NCBI RefSeq assembly: GCF_004114535.1
Contig: NZ_LBJC01000019.1
Span: 186,001-250,000, forward strand
Origin: Bradyrhizobium nanningense
GTDB lineage: Bacteria > Pseudomonadota > Alphaproteobacteria > Rhizobiales > Xanthobacteraceae
DNA: 64,000 bases
Direction: 5' to 3'
The notes beneath the pieces were generated by a model. The model was given only the letters and a program-made list of their open reading frames with translations, ran no database searches and was not told the DNA's origin. Below, piece after piece: positions 57,469 to 64,000 of this stretch. Made by a program: the position numbers and the translations under genes. Each line of letters starts with the position of its first letter. The first letter of the stretch is position 1.

Positions 57469-58092
57469 CTAGTCTCTGGCGCTGGCGGTGGAGACCGCCG
57501 GCTTGGTATCGCCGAGCGAGACCCAGACGTTGGGATCGCTCTGCGACTGGCGCTTGACGAAGCGGTAGCCGGTCTCCGTCCAGGCCACGACGTTCTCGTT
57601 CTGATTGTCGAGAACGAACTCGCCCTTGTCGGTCTTCACCGTCAGCACCGCGTGTCCTTCGCCCTTCTTGTCGCGCACGACGGTGATGAGCAGGGCCTCG
57701 CGCGGCCATCCGGCATCGATCAGCATCTTGCGCTTCAACAGCACGTAGTCTTCACAATCGCCGTAACCGTCGGTCGGCAGCGACCATTTCTCGATCACGC
57801 CCCAGTGCTCCTGGTCGGTCAAAGGCTTGACGGTCTCGTTGACCCAGCGATTGACCTTGACGAGGTCGCGCCATGCTCCCTGCGACATCACGATGTCGCG
57901 CGGCTGCGTCGGTGCGCCCTGGCACTGGGCGGCGTTGTCCGCACAGAATTCGACCCAGCCGATCGGTGCACGCGTGGTGTCACCGAGGCTCGCGTAGAGC
58001 AGGCGGCTCTCGCCGGCCTGCGCTGCCGCGCTGATCCCGAAGAGCATGGCAGCCAGCACCAGCCCTTTCCCCTGTCCCTTGAAGTCAAACAT
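57469..58092 (-). CDS. Transglutaminase-like cysteine peptidase (BTLCP family)
   Basis: A 207-residue exported protein. The signal peptide (GLVLAAMLFGISAAAQA) is followed by a papain-like domain with catalytic C113 in GYGDCEDYVLLK, H147 in GEGHAVLTV and D162 in FVLDNQ. Relatives such as LapG cleave periplasmic adhesins or surface proteins, although LapG partners are not seen nearby. The ATG at 58092 is used; an upstream in-frame start at 58122 is less likely. An AT-rich palindromic patch lies 100 bases upstream. Confidence 0.9.
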   Translation of the reverse strand: MFDFKGQGKGLVLAAMLFGISAAAQAGESRLLYASLGDTTRAPIGWVEFCADNAAQCQGAPTQPRDIVMSQGAWRDLVKVNRWVNETVKPLTDQEHWGVIEKWSLPTDGYGDCEDYVLLKRKMLIDAGWPREALLITVVRDKKGEGHAVLTVKTDKGEFVLDNQNENVVAWTETGYRFVKRQSQSDPNVWVSLGDTKPAVSTASARD

Positions 58093-58195
58093 TGCGGCCC
58101 CCGTTTCTTGTTGGGACCACATTTCGCACGGAGCTTTTGAGTTGCCGCTAAGTCGACCAAGTCAAGTCGAGACGAATACAAGTAAAACCTGCGGC

Positions 58196-58263
58196 GAATT
58201 CGATCTATACTTGAATCGAATTCTCATAAAATTTGAAACAACTGCAATTGATTCAAATTTTAT
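58196..58263. promoter_or_regulatory. AT-rich double palindrome
   Basis: Two nested-adjacent inverted repeats: GAATTCGAT (58196-58204) with ATCGAATTC (58215-58223), and ATAAAATTTGAA (58226-58237) with TTCAAATTTTAT (58252-58263). Both are perfect. The base composition contrasts sharply with the surrounding GC-rich DNA. It lies 104 bases upstream of the BTLCP start and may be a regulator or nucleoid-protein binding site. Confidence 0.5.
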
Positions 58264-58354
58264 CGATTAACGCGGAAACGCTGGCGGAGCCGCTATTTCC
58301 ATGTGCAAACCAGCCGCGCGTTAACCCGCGCTGGCGCTGTCACGGCGCATGAAA

Positions 58355-58385
58355 AAGGCGGCGTCCGCATTGCGGAGGCCGCCTT
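58355..58385 (-). terminator. Rho-independent terminator after the PilZ gene
   Basis: On the minus strand AAGGCGGC...GCCGCCTT forms a stem with an inner TCCGC/GCGGA extension, then TTTTT (AAAAA at 58352-58356 on the plus strand). It lies 40 bases after the PilZ stop. Confidence 0.85.
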
Positions 58386-58423
58386 CGGGGCTGGAATACA
58401 GGGGGTTTTGGCGTTCGTGCGCT

Positions 58424-59035
58424 TTACCGCGCGGTAACGCTCTCTTCGAGTGTCTCGATCGGCTGCGCGTGCAAGAACTCCAGCGCGAAGCCGTCTTCGA
58501 GGTTTCGGACCACGCGGCCCTGGACCCGGCCGAGCAGGACCGTCGATTTCAGCGGCGGCCGGTTCTCCGCCGCGATGGCCGCACCCGACAGCGAAAGGTC
58601 GATGATGCGGCAGGTCATCTTGGTGCCGTCCTCGAGCGTCAGCACCGCGATCGGGTTGCGCGGCACGATACGGTCGTGACGGCGGTCCTCCGGCAGGTTG
58701 AGGATGTCGCGGTTGGCGAGCCAGGTCAGCTGGGCCGCGAGCTTGTCGCGCTTGCGGGGCGTGGCACCGATCGTCATGGCGAAGCCGTTGTCGATGATGC
58801 GGGTGATCTTGCCCTCGACGCGGCCGATATGGTCGAGATAGGCGACCACGCGGTCGCCGACATTGCCGATGCCGGGGGCGAGCAGCGCGAGACCGCCCGG
58901 TGACATGTTGATCACCTGGCAGGGGAATTCACGGCGGTCCGGCAGCATGTAGCGGCCGAGCAGGTGCACTTTCACCCGCTGGAAGCGCCGTCGCTCCTCG
59001 GTGGCCGGAAGAAATTTTCTGTTCGCCAACGCCAT
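58424..59035 (-). CDS. Tandem PilZ domain protein
   Basis: A 203-residue cytoplasmic protein with two PilZ domains. The first has RRRFQRVKV and NMSPGG (RxxxR and D/NxSxxG c-di-GMP motifs); the second has RHDRIVPR and DLSLSG. Both look able to bind c-di-GMP. The ATG at 59035 is used. A near-consensus CtrA-type half-site pair (TTAATGCCGCGTTAG) lies 60 bases upstream. A clear terminator follows. Likely a c-di-GMP effector; target process unknown. Confidence 0.9.
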   Translation of the reverse strand: MALANRKFLPATEERRRFQRVKVHLLGRYMLPDRREFPCQVINMSPGGLALLAPGIGNVGDRVVAYLDHIGRVEGKITRIIDNGFAMTIGATPRKRDKLAAQLTWLANRDILNLPEDRRHDRIVPRNPIAVLTLEDGTKMTCRIIDLSLSGAAIAAENRPPLKSTVLLGRVQGRVVRNLEDGFALEFLHAQPIETLEESVTAR

Positions 59036-59093
59036 TTTCAACACCCGACCCCCCGCCCGGGCGGAGTCCGGGACGACCCTAAGGTGCATAGGG

Positions 59094-59108
59094 TTAATGC
59101 CGCGTTAG
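59094..59108. promoter_or_regulatory. Near-consensus CtrA-type site upstream of PilZ gene
   Basis: TTAATGCCGCGTTAG keeps the 7-base spacing of TTAA-N7-TTAA but has one mismatch in the second half. It is 58 bases before the PilZ start, a suitable promoter position. Confidence 0.3.
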
Positions 59109-59173
59109 GATCGGCCACGGCGGCAATGGACAGACACAATGCGCTCGAAAAGCCACACTCAAAGGCTCGGCGC

Positions 59174-60415
59174 TCAAGCCGGCTTCGTCGCCCGTCGCTG
59201 CAGCAGGATCAGCAGCGCCAGCAGCAGCGCGGCCGACAGGCCGAGCGACCAGTGAATGCCGATCGCCGCGCCAAACAGTCCGACCGTGATGCCGCTGAAG
59301 GCCCGCATCCCGAGCCCCGCCATATTATAAAGACCGACGACGCGGCCGCGGATGTCGGACGGCGCGTTCAGCTGCACCAGCGCCTGTGCCATGGTGTTGA
59401 ACGACAGCTCGAAGAAGCCGGCGCAGAACAACAGCACGATCGCGACCGGATAGATCCGCACCACGGCAAAGCCCAGCAGCGCCACGCTCCAGAGCATTGC
59501 GAGCATGATCGCGGTGCGCGGCGTGCCCTTCAGGCGTCCCCAGGATTCCAGCGCGATGGCGGCGAGCACTGCGCCGGCCGCATCCGCCGCCAGCAGCACG
59601 CTGTAGGAGGCGCCGGGATCGCCGTGGCCGAGATCGCCGGCAAAGCCCGGCATCTGGGCGTGATAGGCATTGCCGATCATGAAGGAGGTGAGGCCGGCAA
59701 GCCAGGTCATCGCCGTCAGCACCGGCTGGGTGCCGATGGCGCGGATGGTCAGCATGATGTCGGCAAGGCCGCGCACGGCAAAGCGCCGCATCGCCACGCT
59801 TCTGTCGCGCACCGGCGCCCAGAACAGCCAGAGCAGCATCGGCAGGTAGAACAGCGTGTTGAAGATGATGCCGTGCGAGGTGCCGAGCGTCAGCATGATC
59901 ACGCCGCCGACCGCGGGCCCGACCAGGATGCCGAGATAGCGCGCCATCGCGTTCAGCCGCACCGCGCTCGGAAGGTCCGCCGGCCCGACGAGGTCGTAGA
60001 GCAAGAGCTGGTTCGGCGTCTGCCACAACACGCCGGCGCAGCCGTGAATCACCAGCAGCAGCATCGCGTGCCACATCTGGATCGTATCGGTGAGGAAGAA
60101 GAAGCCCCATCCGCTCGATGCCACGATGAACAGCAGCATGCCGCACTGGATGATGCGGCGCGGATCGAACCGGTCGGCGAGCCCGCCGACCGCGACCGAG
60201 AACAGCAGGAACGGCAGCCAGTGCGACAGCACCGCAAAGCCCGCCAGCGCCGGCGAATGGAATTCCTGGAACACCACCCAATAGCTGATCACGTGCTCGA
60301 TATTGTCGGCCATCATCGCCAGCACATAGGCCATGAACTGAAGCCGGTACGGCACCGATTTCATCGCCGCGAACGAGCCGGACGCAACGACGGGATTTTG
60401 GGGAAGGGGATTCAA
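59174..60415 (-). CDS. MFS transporter
   Basis: A 413-residue protein with about 12 hydrophobic helices. It carries the motif A-like loop VGGLADRFDPRRII between helices 2 and 3 and an opening FMAYVLAMMADNIEHVISYW. It falls in the MFS_3-like (enterobactin/tetracenomycin exporter-type) branch. No ATG lies at the listed start: TTG at 60415 is used, with ATG 60364 as an alternative. Substrate unknown. Confidence 0.85.
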   Translation of the reverse strand: MNPLPQNPVVASGSFAAMKSVPYRLQFMAYVLAMMADNIEHVISYWVVFQEFHSPALAGFAVLSHWLPFLLFSVAVGGLADRFDPRRIIQCGMLLFIVASSGWGFFFLTDTIQMWHAMLLLVIHGCAGVLWQTPNQLLLYDLVGPADLPSAVRLNAMARYLGILVGPAVGGVIMLTLGTSHGIIFNTLFYLPMLLWLFWAPVRDRSVAMRRFAVRGLADIMLTIRAIGTQPVLTAMTWLAGLTSFMIGNAYHAQMPGFAGDLGHGDPGASYSVLLAADAAGAVLAAIALESWGRLKGTPRTAIMLAMLWSVALLGFAVVRIYPVAIVLLFCAGFFELSFNTMAQALVQLNAPSDIRGRVVGLYNMAGLGMRAFSGITVGLFGAAIGIHWSLGLSAALLLALLILLQRRATKPA

Positions 60416-60534
60416 GGGATGACCTGGGTGGGACTTCGCCGTCCGTACACGGTCGCCGGTCGGCGCTCAAGACAATTGGATGTGCGTGGACATCTGCCAT
60501 GCGCTGCGCTGTAGGTGGCGGTTGTGGCAGGCTC

Positions 60535-60606
60535 CGTAGCCCGGATGAGCGAAGCGATATCCGGGGCCGCTGCTCCCGCATGTCGCTGACGCTCATGCGG
60601 GCTACG
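60535..60606. repeat. Dispersed palindromic element, CGTAGCCCGGATG family copy 1
   Basis: Begins CGTAGCCCGGATGAGCGAAGCG and ends GCTCATGCGGGCTACG, so the ends form GTAGCCCG/CGGGCTAC arms. A second copy lies at 62358-62436. It occupies the gap upstream of the zinc dehydrogenase gene. Confidence 0.8.
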
Positions 60607-60713
60607 AGACTTATGCTACGAGACTTGCGCTTGGCACGATCGCGCATCTCACATACGCTTCGCCCTACGCCCGCGCCAAGCAATCATAACAGACGGGCAA
60701 TGAGGAAACAGCC

Positions 60714-61865
60714 ATGCAACAGATCCGCGTCTGCACCCACGCCGGTCCCGGCTCGGAGCCCGTCATCCGCACCGTGCCGTGGCCGAAGGTCGGCAAGAAA
60801 GCCGCGCTGATCAAGGTCGGCGCCTGCGGCGTCTGCGGCACCGATCTGCATATCCTCAAAGGACATTGGCCGAAGCCGCTGCCCTGGCCGTTCACGCTGG
60901 GCCACGAACTCGGCGGAATCATCGTCGAATGCGGCGCGGAGTTCACCGAGGACTTCATGAGCAAGCCGCTGACCGTCGGCTCGAAAGTGATGATCCCGCC
61001 GCTGATGCCCTGCGGCCATTGCTATTACTGCATCCATTATCCGCAAACGGCCAACAAATGCCTGACGCCGGTCTATTACGGCCGCTATCTCGGCTTCGAC
61101 AAGGCGCCGCACATGTGGGGCGGCTGGGCCGAATATGTCTATGTCGATCTCGACATGCTGCCGGGCACCAAGATCTACAAGCTGCCCGACGACATGTCGC
61201 TGCGCCTGGGCGCGCTGTCCGAGCCCCTGACCTCCTGCATCCGCGCCTTCAACCGTGCCAGCCGCGCGGGCGGTTTTTCCTGGGGCGATACGGTGGTGAT
61301 CCAGGGCTCGGGTCCGATCGGCATTCTGGCGGTCGCAGCCGCCAAGGAGATGGGGGCGGGGCGCGTGATCTCTGTCGGTGCGCCGGAGCAGCCGCGGCTG
61401 AAGCTGGCGCGCGAGTTCGGCGCGGAGGCGACCGTGAACATCGAGGAGCTGAAGTCACCGCAGGAGCGCATCGCGCGCGTCCGCGAGATCGTTGGCGGCT
61501 TCGGCGCTGACCTCGTGATGGACTGCTCGGGCCATCCGACCGCGGGTCCCGAGGGCATCGAGATGCTGCGCGACGGCGGCACTTACGTCGAGATGGGCCA
61601 GTTCACCGATGCCGGCTCCATCGACACGTCCTGGCACCGCATCTGCACCAAGGATCTCAACGTGCTCGGGTCCTGGGGCTTTACCGGCAACGACCTGCCG
61701 CTCGGCGTCGACATGCTTTATCGCACGGCGAACAAATATCCTTGGGCGAAGATGCAGACGATCTATCCGTTCACGGAAGAAGGCGTCGCGCAGGCGGTGA
61801 AGGACGCGATGGCGATGAAGACGGTGAAGTCGACCATCGTGCCGTGGCCGGAGCTGGTGGACTAG
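60714..61865 (+). CDS. Zinc-binding alcohol dehydrogenase family protein (MDR)
   Basis: A 383-residue medium-chain dehydrogenase. Catalytic zinc ligands are C41 (GVCGTDLH), H64 and E65 (LGHELGG); structural zinc cysteines lie in MPCGHCYYCIHYPQTANKC near residues 98-116. The nucleotide site is GSGPIGILAVAAAKEMGAG. Long insertions relative to standard ADH set it apart. ATG 60714 follows GAGGAAA. The next gene (DUF5680) starts 3 bases after its stop, so the two are co-transcribed. Substrate unknown. Confidence 0.9.
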   Translation: MQQIRVCTHAGPGSEPVIRTVPWPKVGKKAALIKVGACGVCGTDLHILKGHWPKPLPWPFTLGHELGGIIVECGAEFTEDFMSKPLTVGSKVMIPPLMPCGHCYYCIHYPQTANKCLTPVYYGRYLGFDKAPHMWGGWAEYVYVDLDMLPGTKIYKLPDDMSLRLGALSEPLTSCIRAFNRASRAGGFSWGDTVVIQGSGPIGILAVAAAKEMGAGRVISVGAPEQPRLKLAREFGAEATVNIEELKSPQERIARVREIVGGFGADLVMDCSGHPTAGPEGIEMLRDGGTYVEMGQFTDAGSIDTSWHRICTKDLNVLGSWGFTGNDLPLGVDMLYRTANKYPWAKMQTIYPFTEEGVAQAVKDAMAMKTVKSTIVPWPELVD

Positions 61866-61868
61866 AAA

Positions 61869-62351
61869 ATGTCGTCCATCCCGCACGATCTCGCAGCCTT
61901 CCTGGTCGAGGCCAAGCGGCGCACCTATGCCGGCCTCGACGACGACGCGACAATGGCGACGCCGCTGCTCGCCGGCTCCAAGCAGCTCGAGCACCGCGCT
62001 CCACCTTATGCCTATCGCGATATCTATTTCGGGATGGGTTTTTTCGTCGGCCAGGAGACCGTGTCGCGGGACGACCGCGTCATCTGGTCGATGAGCTATA
62101 GCGGCGGCGTCCGCGCCGAGATCAGGGACCGGGAGAGCTTCCTCGCGATCTACAAAGTCCTGCGCCAGGCGCTGCTGGGTGTGCGCGCCGAGCAGCCCTA
62201 CCGGGGACCGCCTTTGTTCGAGCAGGCCGGCATGGTCTACCGCAGCGAGGTTGAGGGCGCGCTTGGTCGCTTTCACGGCGTCGAGACGATTGCGTGGCAG
62301 GACGGCACCAAGCTCTACGAGCTGCGCTATAGTGGCGGTTTGTTGCGATAG
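61869..62351 (+). CDS. DUF5680 domain-containing protein
   Basis: A 160-residue soluble protein covering the whole DUF5680 domain: LAAFLVEAKRRTYAG at the start, then LEHRAPPYAYRDIYFGMGFF and GVETIAWQDGTKLYELRYSGG at the end. In other bacteria the domain is fused to XRE-type DNA-binding domains, but here it stands alone. It starts 3 bases after the dehydrogenase stop. It may be a small-molecule-binding partner of the dehydrogenase; this is inference. Confidence 0.85.
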   Translation: MSSIPHDLAAFLVEAKRRTYAGLDDDATMATPLLAGSKQLEHRAPPYAYRDIYFGMGFFVGQETVSRDDRVIWSMSYSGGVRAEIRDRESFLAIYKVLRQALLGVRAEQPYRGPPLFEQAGMVYRSEVEGALGRFHGVETIAWQDGTKLYELRYSGGLLR

Positions 62352-62357
62352 ATAACT

Positions 62358-62436
62358 CGTAGCCCGGATGGGCGAAGCGACATCCGGGGCTTTTGTTGCA
62401 GCGGTCCCGCATATCGCTTTGCTCATGCGGGCTACG
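62358..62436. repeat. Dispersed palindromic element, CGTAGCCCGGATG family copy 2
   Basis: Starts CGTAGCCCGGATGGGCGAAGCG and ends GCTCATGCGGGCTACG. It matches 60535-60606 over both arms, with a different and longer middle. It lies right after the DUF5680 stop and may fold into a terminator-like stem. Confidence 0.8.
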
Positions 62437-62548
62437 TGCTTGCGGTTCTCGCGGCCTGCGCTTCAATTCTCTGCGAGAACGTTTGTCACGTGTTTCTATT
62501 TGACGTTGAGGAAGTTATGCTGCGCACCTCGAAAGCATCCGGTGTGTC

Positions 62549-64000
62549 ATGAATAGACCTGCCGACATCCCGCATTCCGCTCTTGCCTCTCTCATTCCCG
62601 ACATCGATCGGCTCGCCGCGGAAGCGATGGCCGTCTGGAAGGTGCCGGGCGTTGCGCTCGCCATCGTCCGGGACGGCGAGGTCGCGCTCGCGCGCGCCTA
62701 TGGCCAGCGCAACGTCGAGGCCGATCTGCCGGTGACGCCGCACACTCAGTTTGTGATCTGCTCCATCACCAAGTCGTTTACCGCCACCGCCGTCGCGTTG
62801 CTGCACAATGACGGCGTGCTCGACTGGAGCAAGCCGGTCCGCGACTATCTGCCGGAGTTTCGCCTCTCAGATGCGGTCGCCACCGAGCGCGTCACCATTC
62901 GCGACCTGCTCAGCCATCAATCGGGGCTGCCGCGGCACGATTGGGTTCATTTGCCCAGCGACCTTGCGCCCGCCGAAATGCTGCCGCTCATGCGGCACCT
63001 TGAATTGAGCCGCGACATTCGCACCGGCTGGCAATACAGCAACCTCTGCTACAATGCTGCTGGTCTCTTGATCGAGCGGCTGAGCGGGAAGAGCTTTGAA
63101 GACTTTGTGCGGGAGCGGCTGACGGATCGGCTCGGCATGACGGTTGGCTTCTCGCTCGACGAGCTCGAAGCTGTGGCCGATGCGGCGCGGCCGTATATGA
63201 TACATGTCGACACGCGGCTGCCGGGACTACGTCTGCCGATCCGGGTCACGGCCGCAGGCGCTATCAATACGTCGGTGACCGATCTTGCGAACTGGATGCG
63301 CCTGCATCTCGGCAGGGGCGAGTTTGATGGTGAGCGCTTGCTGCCGGCTGCGCTGGTGGAGCAGCTGCATACGCCTTTGGCGCACGTCGGGAAGTCGGAA
63401 TTCTCCGAGTTCGGCCACGGTCATTATGCATTGGGGTTTCAGTCCAACACCTATCATGGCGATCGCCTGATGTGGCACGGCGGCGGCTGGAATGGTTGGG
63501 GCTCGCTGATGACGCTGGTGCCGGATGCCGGCATCGGGGTTGCCGTGCTGACCAATCGCAGTCCGAGCGCAGTGCCGCAGATCCTGGCGTGGTACATTGT
63601 CGACCGGTTGCGCGGACGCGAGCCGGTAGACTGGTTCACGCGCTTCCACAAGGTTCGCAATGACTTCATCGCACATATTCCGGCCGACAAGGAGGCGCGG
63701 GAGAGAGCACGCCACAAGGACACGCAGCCCGCACATGTGCTGTCCGCCTATGCCGCCGATTATGCGCATCCAGCCTATGGCGTGATGTCCGTCCGCGTGA
63801 ACGATGGTGCGCTGCATTGGTCGTGGCGCGGCATGAGCGCGCCGCTTGCACATCGGCATTTCGAGACGTTCGTGACGCCCGAGGTCGTCGATCGGCTTCT
63901 GCCTGACAATCTTCCGATCACGTTCCACACCGATCGCGACGGCAATATCGTGCATCTCTCGGCGCCCCTGGAGCCGACGGCCAAGGACATCGTGTTCGAG
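62549..64000 (+). CDS. Serine hydrolase (beta-lactamase/class C-like), cut by window edge
   Basis: 484 codons are inside the window with no stop, so the C terminus lies beyond base 64000. The class C beta-lactamase/DD-peptidase fold is shown by S72-x-x-K75 (CSITKS), the YSN motif at residues 163-165 (WQYSNLCYN) and HGGG near residue 310. After about residue 370 a DUF3471-type C-terminal domain begins. No signal peptide is seen, so it is probably a cytoplasmic esterase or peptidase rather than a true beta-lactamase. The ATG at 62549 is the first in frame. Confidence 0.9.
   Translation, partial: MNRPADIPHSALASLIPDIDRLAAEAMAVWKVPGVALAIVRDGEVALARAYGQRNVEADLPVTPHTQFVICSITKSFTATAVALLHNDGVLDWSKPVRDYLPEFRLSDAVATERVTIRDLLSHQSGLPRHDWVHLPSDLAPAEMLPLMRHLELSRDIRTGWQYSNLCYNAAGLLIERLSGKSFEDFVRERLTDRLGMTVGFSLDELEAVADAARPYMIHVDTRLPGLRLPIRVTAAGAINTSVTDLANWMRLHLGRGEFDGERLLPAALVEQLHTPLAHVGKSEFSEFGHGHYALGFQSNTYHGDRLMWHGGGWNGWGSLMTLVPDAGIGVAVLTNRSPSAVPQILAWYIVDRLRGREPVDWFTRFHKVRNDFIAHIPADKEARERARHKDTQPAHVLSAYAADYAHPAYGVMSVRVNDGALHWSWRGMSAPLAHRHFETFVTPEVVDRLLPDNLPITFHTDRDGNIVHLSAPLEPTAKDIVFE

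Larger units (their letters stand above)
58093..58423. other. Intergenic region with AT-rich palindromes and terminator
   Basis: This 331-base region holds, from left to right, the promoter side of the BTLCP gene, a strongly AT-rich patch with two inverted repeats (58196-58263), a GC-rich part, and the terminator of the PilZ gene (58355-58385). No coding frame is convincing. Confidence 0.6.

Noticed and set aside
62549..64000. Beta-lactamase resistance gene
   Set aside because: The SxxK and YSN motifs are shared by esterases and peptidases of the same fold; no signal peptide is seen and the C-terminal extension is not typical of lactamases.

Overview
The window reads as a piece of chromosome from a high-GC alphaproteobacterium, most likely Bradyrhizobium or a close relative in the Nitrobacteraceae. 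This is inferred from dense GC-rich coding with NTG starts, several families of dispersed palindromic elements (for example the GTCATTGCGAG...CTCGCAATGACG type), a TTAA-N7-TTAA CtrA-type box, and a gene set usual for that group (DUF3126, zf-CHCC protein, xanthine phosphoribosyltransferase, SAM-domain adenylate cyclase). No rRNA, CRISPR array, prophage or intact insertion sequence is visible. One tRNA, Leu(TAA), is present.

Layout. 1-2.7 kb: the end of a minus-strand operon for a predicted peptide-ligase system (circularly permuted ATP-grasp, alpha-E protein, transglutaminase cut by the left edge). 3-10.9 kb: housekeeping and small-molecule genes (CinA-like domain protein, gpt, core MetE-like methyltransferase, GST, hydroxychromene carboxylate isomerase-like protein, quinone oxidoreductase) and an NIT-domain chemoreceptor. 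10.9-24.9 kb: a peptide or amide uptake and hydrolysis island: crotonase, amidase, M20D amidohydrolase, M81 microcystinase-like protease, fused DppD-DppF ATPase, two permeases, a CPG2-like M20 peptidase, and two tandemly duplicated solute-binding proteins on the other strand. 25-34.5 kb: a GT39 glycosyltransferase, Bcr-type efflux pump, large membrane protein, tRNA-Leu, lipoprotein, flavin monooxygenase, zinc-finger protein and alpha/beta hydrolase.

34.5-40.9 kb is the most accessory-looking stretch: an orphan TrpX-type binding protein, two broken DUF1330 genes, a 54-residue exported peptide gene, and a giant SAM-cyclase-ATPase-TPR regulator, with visibly lower GC and loose gene spacing. 41-48 kb returns to core genes: cysE, DUF3126, gamma-carbonic anhydrase, an RMF/CrpP-like small protein and several small exported proteins. 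A CtrA-type box lies in one divergent promoter region.

48-53.9 kb holds a spermidine/putrescine-type ABC operon with an Asp/Glu-type racemase, facing a GntR/FCD regulator across a candidate operator. 54-64 kb holds an FAD-Rieske oxidoreductase, a divergent peroxiredoxin/AraC pair, a BTLCP cysteine protease beside an AT-rich palindromic patch, a tandem-PilZ protein, an MFS transporter, a zinc dehydrogenase with a DUF5680 protein, and a serine hydrolase cut by the right edge.

No wholly new multi-gene system could be shown from sequence alone. The best leads are the ATP-grasp/alpha-E/transglutaminase operon, the peptide uptake-hydrolysis island with its duplicated binding proteins, and the regulatory palindromes listed under findings.
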